A program made the translations under genes and the position numbers. A stretch of 64,000 bases of DNA from Cyclina sinensis (Eukaryota; Mollusca; Bivalvia; Venerida; Veneridae): NCBI GenBank assembly GCA_012932295.1, contig JAAONU010000002.1, forward strand, positions 37,879,521-37,943,520, read 5' to 3'. Numbering within the stretch: position 1 is the stretch's first letter; every line of letters begins with the position of its first letter. Positions 57,010 through 64,000 of the stretch are shown one piece after another. The notes beneath the pieces were generated by a model. That model was not told the DNA's origin. It saw nothing but the letters and a program-made list of their open reading frames with translations, and made no database searches.

Positions 57010-57935
57010 ATTTATACCCCCAGCAAACAAAGTTTGCAGGGGAGTGTACTTAAATCACTGTCGCTTGGTCGGTCGGTCAGTTGTTTTGTCTGTCACCTTT
57101 GACATCTTTACCTTGCATCATGAACTCCTCCTTCAGTTTTTAATTGATTGAAATGAAACTTGGCAGAAATGGTCACTGGGCAATGTAGATGTGAAAGACA
57201 TATTTTTAATGCATATCCATGCAGGCATTCCAGAGTTATTGCCCCTTGACTTTATACTGTTGTCACTTTTGACATCTTCACCTTGCGTCCCGAACTCCTT
57301 CTTCAGTTTTCAACTGATTGAAATGAAATTTTTCAGGAATGGTAACTAGGCAATGCAGATGTGCAAGACATATTTTCGATGCATATCCATTCAGGCATTG
57401 CAGAGTTATTGCCCTATGAACTTATACTTTTCCTGATGTTTGTAAATTATATACCTTGTGTAGTGAACTCCTCCTTCAGTTTTCAACCAATTGAAATGAA
57501 ACTTAGCAGAAATGGTCACCAGGCAATGTAGATGTGCATGACTTTTTTTTATGCAAATCCATGCAGGCAATTCAGAGTTATTGCCCCTTGAACTTATACT
57601 TTTCCCCATTTTTGACTAATATATACACCTTGTGGTACAAGCTACTCCTTCATTTAACAACCAGTGGAAAAGATAGTAATAATTAGGAACTGAAGATTTG
57701 AAAAAAATATTTCTGATGCATACCTAGCCAGGCACAGATATTGCCCTTGAACTTAGACTTTTTGTCACATTTTACAAACCTTTTGGCACAAACTCCTCCA
57801 TCAGTGTTCAACAGATTAATTAATTACATGTGTTTTCATTAAAACTCCAACTATAGTAACTCCAGATTTACTTCTACTGTTGAGTCAATGCACAGTTGCA
57901 GGGGTATTTGTCATCTTCGGTGGCTGTTCTTGTTT
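57010..57935. mobile_element. Bivalve repeat, related to 40490-41385
   Basis: Opens TTTATACCCCCAGCAAACAA + AGTTTGCAGGGG and a GGTCGGTCGGTC tract; the ~170-base units match those at 40490-41385. Ends GTTGCAGGGGTATTTGTCAT ... GGCTGTTCTTGTTTT. It lies just upstream of VWA-like exon 6. Confidence 0.65.
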
Positions 57936-58020
57936 TGAAATATAAAAAAAATGTTTGTGTTTTTTGTGGATTAAATGTAAATGTTTGAAGTTGCTTTTTC
58001 TTTGTCTTTTGTTGTTTCAG

Positions 58021-58566
58021 CTTGTGGATTGAAGAATCTGGACCTAATTTTTGGCATAGTTGTGTCAAACAGTACAAGTGAAATGGACTTTGGGCAAATT
58101 AAAAACATGATTAAGACTTACATAGACAGTGCTGACATTGAATCTGGTTCTGTTAAGTTTGGATTCTTTGTATATGGGTCAGGATTTGAGATGCGGGTCA
58201 TTGCCATGGATACATATAGAACACGTTCTGAGATTCATAGAGCAGTTGAAAGCTTTCAGTTTATGCCAACAAATAACAGATCATCTTTATTTGATGGACT
58301 TGTGCAAGCCAGAGATATGTTTTTGTCAGCCAGTAACAGACAGAATGTGCCAGATTTCTTATACATTATAGTTGATAGTGGCATAGACCTCATTGGAGCA
58401 TCGGTCATGGCCAAGGAGGTGAAGGCTGCTGCAGTACATCTAGATATTATAGCAGTAGGTTTGGCAGACATAACTGAATTAGATACCTTTGCACATGTGA
58501 TAGACTATGAGAGTTATGAGTATCTTCAGGTAGCACTGTCAGAACTTTACAGAGAACCTTCATGTA
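58021..58566 (+). CDS. VWA-like exon 6
   Basis: Bounded by GTTGTTTCAG and GTAAGT; 546 bases, phase 1-1, the shortest of the six. From CGLKNLDLIFGIVVSNST to YREPSC. ADIESGSVKFGFFVYGSGF and LYIIVDSGID are conserved. The MIDAS Asp is Val (IVVSNS), the Thr loop is SSLFDGL, the third Asp is kept. 58567-59247 shows no feature. Confidence 0.92.
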
Positions 58567-59247
58567 GTAAGTCCATCTTTTTTTGAAGCTTATAAATAAA
58601 TTAATCAGTGGTTAATTTGATTATTTATCTCAGTTTCATATCTCTTAATAAGACACAAAAATATTCTGTTGACAGTAATAACTACATTACAAGAAACATC
58701 TTTTGTCAAAGGCTTATTACAGCAGATTACTGGAACATTCTGAGTTTAGTGTTGGAACTACTTGCTCATATGTGCCCAAAGAAGAATTGAGTTATTTTAG
58801 AATGTAGGGGATAGCACACAGAACTCAGTGGAACATCTTATACAGAAGAAAGTAATAACTTTTGAGGAGTAGGGAATAAAACTCTAAACTGTTGTCTGTC
58901 CAGCATGTATCCTGCATGTATCCACTACCACTGATCATCCCCTAAGGAATTGTTGTGTGTTCAGCACTTTTGGCTCAGTCAAAATATCTGTGAAAGCAAA
59001 GAAGCCATTGTTAGTGCTTAGAACTAAAAGTTGAAATTCAGGTGCACTGTGGTAATTAGCTTTACAGATGCTGGTTTTAAACATATACTAATTGTCTTGA
59101 AGGTAGTACTCTGCTTTGAAAGTATCACTCTGCTAAAATGTTTTCAGTAATGGATTATACATAATTTTTCAAATGTGATAGTGCACCTAGCCTATAAGCT
59201 AGAAAATTAATTATTTTATTCTTTGTAATGTCCTTGTTGTGTTTAAG

Positions 59248-59421
59248 ACTGTGGAGAATTGACAGGCCCCACAAATGGTACAGTTCTGTTTGATGACACA
59301 TACTTCTTGGATGTGGCTACGTTCATGTGTAACCAAGACTTTGAGCTCATTGGTTCCCAGAAGCTGATATGCCAGTTTGGTGGACAGTGGAGTGATTCTG
59401 CTCCTGTATGCTCACCCAAAG
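59248..59421 (+). CDS. Sushi exon 24 (cassette 6)
   Basis: Bounded by GTGTTTAAG and GTAAGA; 174 bases, phase 1-1. CGELTGPTNGTVLFDDTYF, FMC, LIC, QWSD and PVC; cassette subgroup (FELIGSQKLICQFGG). The donor region CCCAAAGGTAAGAGAG is copied again near 59495 with TGGTTCC after it; the second copy has no exon. Confidence 0.93.
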
Positions 59422-59911
59422 GTAAGAGAGAGACTGGTTCCCAGTATGTAGTAAGTCATAGGCAAACAGTTAAGTGGGTTCTCTTATTGATTACCCAAAG
59501 GTAAGAGAGACTGGTTCCTAGCAACTTGGATGTTAGCACAGAGGACAGAATATTGTTTATCTCCTTACTGCTTATACAAAGGCAAAAAAATCTTAGCAGA
59601 TTGTATGTAAGTATGAAGGGGGCAGTATGGATTATTTTTTATATGCACATCAGAAGTAAAAGGGGGTTTAAATTATATAATATATATTATATAATCTACT
59701 GTGATTTTCCAGTGTGATGTTCAGATATGAAAACTGAAATGATGACCAATTTTTATGTATTTGAAAAACCTGAGGAAGAAACTTAGAAAGTGGGTGCAAG
59801 TTTATTTGTTAGAGAACATATAGAATTGTAGTATGAAATAATGTATCTGCAAAAGTTGCAGCTGCCAGATAAAAGAATTAAGTAAAGTGGTAATCATGTT
59901 TAAATCTTCAG

Positions 59912-60069
59912 CAAGTTTGAAGTCAGTAAAAGTGTTAATCATGTTTAAATCTTCAGCGAATTTGAAGTCAGTAGATCTGATGATAAGCCTCAATTTGACA
60001 GCCACGTCAAATGTAGACCTGAACAACAATGTGACATACAGTGAATACGAAGCTCAAGTCCGGCTGGCA
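59912..60069 (+). CDS. SEA exon a (two possible in-frame starts)
   Basis: ATCATGTTTAAATCTTCAG occurs twice, ending at 59911 and 59956; either acceptor gives phase 1 and the same frame, 45 bases apart. Both are followed by a KSV motif. The common part reads NLKSVDLMISLNLTATSNVD and YSEYEAQVRLA and ends phase 0 at a GTATGT donor: the first strand and helix of a SEA domain. SEA domains sit near membranes in mucins and adhesion proteins and often self-cleave. 59422-59911 shows no other feature. Confidence 0.8.
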
Positions 60070-60802
60070 GTATGTAATAAGTTCTTTCTTACCATTTTGC
60101 CAAGCTTACCTATATACTATTATCAGTCCATGTTTCGTAGGTTCTTTTGATTTCTCTGTTAAAATGATGTAAATTTGAATAGTATTGAATGAATTATTAT
60201 CCAATGACAAGGTGGCAGTTGAAAAGTTTATGTACCACCAACAAGCTGTATGCATTAATATAAGTGCTTTGTAAAGAGAGTTGTTTTACCAGGTTTGGTT
60301 AATAGCCATTTATTGCAAATGCACACTTTTTTGGTTGCTATATGCCTTAAGGAGAAAAAATTGAACTCATGTACCCCTTTAAATAATCAATTATTTATGG
60401 TTTAAAGAGAATGAGCCAATTAGATAAATATGCAGTTATATAATTGGTCTATTTTTAGGGTCTGTCCCAGTAAATCTGTAGGAATAGCTTTTATTCATTG
60501 TTTTGAAAAAAGACATGTACAAATTAACAGTTGAAACAGACAGTAAAAGATTCACAGTTGCACACTGATTCTAAATGATGCTTTGTGTAAAAAGGTAAAT
60601 TTGTGAACAGGATTTAAAAAAAAATAGATTACCAGCTAAAACCCAATAAATTCACTGACAAAATACAGAGCTATTTTCATATTAGACACTGTTTTTATTG
60701 GATACTACATGACACTAAAATTGTTGTCACTAGTGAAAGAAAACATACTTTTGACATTTATTACATGTATAATTCTTTTAAGCAATCACGTGTCTGTTTC
60801 AG

Positions 60803-60867
60803 CTGAAAAGACACTATGAAACATTCATGAAGGACAAAGCAGTGGAAATCATTATTAACTCACTTAG
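60803..60867 (+). CDS. SEA exon b
   Basis: Bounded by CTGTTTCAG and GTAAGT; 65 bases, phase 0 to 2, coding LKRHYETFMKDKAVEIIINS and LR. It continues the helix and central strand of the SEA domain. Too short to appear as a free reading frame. The intron before it (60070-60802) shows no feature. Confidence 0.8.
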
Positions 60868-61179
60868 GTAAGTAAAGAATAAAGTAATTATGTTCTGGGA
60901 AAATATTGCGTCTGTCCTTAGTACTTTTTGCTATGTTTGAAAGATGCAATACAGAGAAAAAGCATGATTCTACAAATCATAAGAAAGCCTATTGCTGTTT
61001 TGAAAAACCACATCTGTATTTTTTTCTGATAGGTCATGCAAATGAAAAGAAAACTGATCTTGTTTTTGACTGTGGACAGTAGTGATGAAGAGATAATTTT
61101 TCATTTGAAGAATTTACCGTAAAATGAATCGACAACAATGTTTGAAATTAACATTGAAATATCTGTTATATCCATACAG

Positions 61180-61340
61180 ATTGGGAAGTTTGTTGGTGGA
61201 TTATACAGTTGTTATACCCAACACAGAAACACTAGCCCAGGATTTTACTCTGTCAACTGTGGATTTGGCGCAGGGAGCACCATTAGAAATATTTAATGAA
61301 AGTTTAACTGTAACCAACATGAGCATTGGTGAAAACACTG
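61180..61340 (+). CDS. SEA exon c
   Basis: Bounded by TCCATACAG and GTAAGT; 161 bases, phase 2 to 1. RLGSLLVDYTVVIPNTETLA is formed across the junction; RxGSxxVDYTV is the typical SEA strand. It continues STVDLAQGAPLEIFNESLTV and VTNMSIGENT. No GSVVV-type autocleavage loop of the mucin kind is visible. The intron before it (60868-61179) shows no feature. Confidence 0.85.
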
Positions 61341-62074
61341 GTAAGTCCTGTTGTGAACCTGTAAAATGATCCATCATAGCATGATCAAAAGTAATAATAG
61401 ATATAATTATGTTACATCAGAAATTCAGGATATATGTGAGCTGACATAATCAACAATGTAGTCAATAGGACATCATCTTCTTATTAAAGATTTCTGCAAA
61501 CACACATTTTCTGCCTTCTCTGAATTACCTTAAAGTGCTGTCTTTGAAAAATGGGTGTTAAGTCTTCGAGGGTTACTGAAACATGGATATAGATTGCACA
61601 ACAACTTCGTAACTATATTACATCCTTTGTTAAATATGCATTGTTTATTCCATTATCAGTGCAGCTTCTGATAGATCAATTGTGATAAAAGGTATACAAA
61701 AATAATTTCAGAACAGTTATCTGAAAGTGAAAAACCCTGAAAGTGTGCAGTTTGACCACATTGTTGATAATACCACAACACAGCCCATATACGGAGCTCT
61801 TGTTTTCTTTATGATTACCATATATATTAATCATACAAGTGTGATGTTAGAAATACACTGGGACCCCGTTATAGTGCTCTAGTTGGGGTCCAAGGATTCA
61901 GACCGCGATATAAACGGGGTTCCGATAGCATTTATTTACTACAACCTTTCACTACCCAAGTGAGTTTATCGGTATCTGACTTGAAGATGGATCTAATTCA
62001 TGATTGGTCATTACATTGCCAGAATAAACAGTTCTGTTAGTACTTACATAGAGAAGGGTTGTTTATATCTCCAG

Positions 62075-62189
62075 AAAATCTTGTGATGATGACAACAGAG
62101 ACCTTAAGCTGTACAACATTTCTTGAAGCAAATGGAGCTTGTGATCTTGGCTATATCTGTAAGCTTGTAAATGCAGTACCAACATGTGT
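62075..62189 (+). CDS. EGF-like exon
   Basis: Bounded by TATCTCCAG and GTAAGT; 115 bases, phase 1 to 2, coding ENLVMMTTETLSCTTFLEAN, GACDLGYICKLVNAVPTC. The Cys spacing and GYxC are EGF-like, with fewer cysteines than a full domain. Reading through the donor would stop at once (GTG TAA), so splicing is needed. 61341-62074 shows no feature. Confidence 0.72.
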
Positions 62190-62384
62190 GTAAGTTTCCT
62201 TTACAAGTTAGACAGCATCATAGAGTTTTAATGTAATAATGGAGAAATGTCAGGATGAACAGTTTGTTTATCTCATGTTTGTTGATCCATAGGTACACCA
62301 AGTGATTTCAGATAAACAAATAGAGATCACATAGGCACAGAGACTTGAGATTTGAAAGGTATGTTGGGCATCTTCAGTAGATGA

Positions 62385-62880
62385 ACCCTATTGTTTTTGG
62401 GCCCACTAGGTCAAAAGTCAAACAGGGGACTGCTGTTTGGTTATGGTTTTTGATCAATAACTCTAAAATAACTGCTTCCAGGACCTTTGAATTTGACAGA
62501 ATAGTATGGCATGAAAAGTAGATGACCCATTTTATTTTTGGGTCCACAGGATTAAGGTTCAAGCTCACTTTGAAAATGGTATGTGGTCAGTAACCCTAAA
62601 ATAATTGCTCCCAGGACTTATAAACTCACCAAGATGATTAGGCATAATTTGCAGGTTACATTTTGTACATGGATTAGTTTTTTAGGCTCACTGGAGTCAG
62701 TGTAAGGCACACAGGGCCCTGAAATGTGAAAATAATTTCTAACCTGTAACTAGAATTACTGTTCATAGATCACCAACTTCACAGAATAGTTGGGCATGTG
62801 AGATAAATCTACCTAGATTTAGGCATATTGCATCAGAGGTCAAGTTCACATGGGCCTGTACGTTCATAAGTGGTCTTTGT
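62385..62880. mobile_element. Diverged bivalve repeat with GGGYCCACTAGGTCAAA-type units
   Basis: Units near 62390, 62540 and 62690 share GTAGATGAACCC / GTAGATGACCC, TTTTGGGYCCA and TTTGAAAATGGT motifs, a decayed form of the units seen at 44605-46925. Noncoding. 62881-63302 shows nothing. Confidence 0.45.
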
Positions 62881-63302
62881 TCAATTACTCAAGAATGAGT
62901 TAATTCTGGAATTTAAAACACAGGTCATCTTTATAAGTAAATAACTCAGAATCCTATTATTTGAGGCCCACCATACTGAGTTGACGTTTCTTACTGGTGT
63001 TGGATTTCTGATGTGTGCATTGGGGGCCTGTAATTTTATGACAGCTCGTACTGAATTGAATATATTATTCAAAACCTTTGGCCTATAAATTATGTCTTGC
63101 ATATAAGATAAAAATTGGTACGGTTAGCCTAATTTTTGCTGCAAAGAGAACATTTTCAAAGAGGTACGACATACCATAATATAGATTGTTTCTGAGATTG
63201 TCTTAAGGTTTAATACAAACTGACTTCTTAGATGGTCAGTAAAAAATTGTTTTATATTGATGGTCAACTTCAGCAAAGTTTTGTATTGTGATTTATTATC
63301 AG

Positions 63303-63319
63303 ACCGGATCCAAACACAG
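63303..63319 (+). CDS. 17-base microexon joining EGF-like and sushi domains
   Basis: ACCGGATCCAAACACAG between TTATTATCAG and GTATTT. The EGF-like exon ends in phase 2 and the next sushi exon starts in phase 1; 17 bases is exactly what that needs. The junction then reads PTCVPDPNTDCG with no stop. Without it the two flanking exons are out of frame with each other. Confidence 0.6.
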
Positions 63320-63424
63320 GTATTTTACTACTAACTGGGCACTTAATGTTACATTAAATGTTTCTATTAACACAAATGTTATTTTGTTATTGTACTTTAA
63401 CATAGGGGAATGGTAAATGGTACT

Positions 63425-63590
63425 TGGTGGAGAGCAGTGGTGGAGGGGTTAGAGTCCTGGATTTGAATTGCTGGTTTGAGTCCCACCCAGAGTGAGTACT
63501 GGTTTCAAACCAGGAAGCAGTAATCAATCAGGATGAATATAAGTTGCAAGAACTTGTTTCCCAATTATTGTGAAATAAAAATAAGTTAAA
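63425..63590 (+). mobile_element. SINE related to the one at 18953-19410
   Basis: GGTGGAGGGGTTAGAGTCCT (A-box-like) and GGTTTGAGTCCC (B-box match) form a tRNA-like head, followed by CTGGTTTCAAACCAGGAAGC and AAGTTGCAAGAACTTGTTTC. 63591-63878 shows nothing. Confidence 0.6.
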
Positions 63591-63878
63591 CCTTAAGATA
63601 CAGATGCAGAAAAACCTAAAAGATTTTGTATGGTCATGGCGAAAAAATGAGCATGGGAAAACTAATATACACAGTCTTATGGTACAACTTAAGCTACATG
63701 TAAATCACTGGATAAATAAAATAGATACAGAATAATGATATTTATTTGACAGTTGCATGTTAGTATATGTCACTAGTTGAAAATGTCCTCTGATATCTAT
63801 TTACTGCTTTGTCATTCTTAGCACCATTTATATTATTTATGTCAATAGAAATGAAAAACTCTTACAACTCTCTTGCAG

Positions 63879-64000
63879 ATTGTGGATTCCCTGGAAATTT
63901 TATCAATGGAATAGTTTCAGTACCAGATGGCACCTTGTATGGGACAAATGCTACTTATTCATGTAATGTGGGTTACAGGATAAAGGGCAGTAACTCTAGG
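63879..64000 (+). CDS. Sushi exon 25 (cut by window end)
   Basis: The acceptor is CTCTTGCAG. It opens phase 1 with DCGFPGNFINGIVSVPDGT and YSC, then GYRIKGSNSR where the window ends before the third cysteine. It resembles the exon 2/5/17 subgroup (GYxLKGNNVR) rather than the cassette subgroup. Confidence 0.88.

Larger units (their letters stand above)
11978..64000 (+). other. Mosaic sushi / VWA-like / SEA / EGF gene (partial, both ends missing)
   Basis: Forty-one exons join without frame breaks: 18 sushi exons, six cassettes of Thr/Pro linker, VWA-like domain and sushi, then three SEA exons, an EGF-like exon, a 17-base microexon and a partial sushi exon. All junctions are phase 1 except within SEA (0 and 2) and at EGF-microexon (2). 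The product is secreted or a large cell-surface protein. The domain set recalls SVEP1-like and other invertebrate complement-control or adhesion proteins, but I know no named orthologue with this order. Signal peptide, 3' end and any membrane anchor lie outside or are unrecognised. A split into two genes cannot be excluded without RNA data. Confidence 0.8.

Noticed and set aside
61124..61179. ATG upstream of SEA exon c as a gene start
   Set aside because: The phase-2 acceptor at 61179/61180 joins SEA exon b to form RLGSLLVDYTV, so the upstream ATG is intronic.

Overview
This looks like nuclear DNA of a bivalve mollusc, probably a clam. Coding sequence is split into small exons with GT-AG introns. 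The introns are packed with repeat types I know from bivalve genomes: 'TATGCCCCC...GGGGGCATA' elements whose bodies repeat 'AAGGTCAAGGTCAC', 'AGCTCACCTGAGC...CAGGTGAG' elements, and tRNA-derived SINEs. The species call is inference; the repeats and splice sites are seen directly.

Region 1 (1-2687) is part of a tandem array with a unit of about 1.38 kb, cut off by a 100-N assembly gap. Each unit holds a GAAT/GAAC microsatellite, a TATA box, an intronless gene for a basic 109-residue protein with an acidic Ser/Asp tail, and a 3' end of the replication-dependent histone type (16-base stem-loop, ACCA flank, purine-rich downstream element). The protein is not a core or linker histone that I recognise. 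The copy at 1997-2326 is intact; the copy at 615-943 has a one-base deletion.

Region 2 (2788 to about 10.8 kb) carries on the minus strand the broken remains of a multi-exon gene. Its C-terminal exons resemble, from memory, the Fanconi anaemia protein FAAP100. Most exons have frame breaks or in-frame stops, and one 88-base exon lies in a perfect 144-base tandem duplication.

Region 3 (11978-64000, plus strand) is one very large mosaic gene for an extracellular or membrane-anchored protein; both ends are missing. Eighteen consecutive sushi (CCP) exons are followed by six copies of a three-exon cassette: Thr/Pro-rich linker, VWA-like domain, sushi. Then come a three-exon SEA domain, an EGF-like exon, a 17-base microexon, and a 25th sushi exon cut by the window edge. 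I traced all 41 exons through their splice sites and the reading frame holds throughout. Most junctions are phase 1, which permits exon shuffling and duplication. All six VWA-like domains have lost the first MIDAS aspartate and the MIDAS threonine, so they probably do not bind metal in the usual way.

The introns carry most of the other structure: a nonautonomous DNA-transposon family with CATACATGCCG ends and 8-base target duplications (two copies, one with a further element nested in it), a relative with CATACCTGCC ends, a twin-hairpin MITE, tRNA-like insertions with target duplications, minisatellites, and repeats carrying perfect GGTCAnnnTGACC palindromes.
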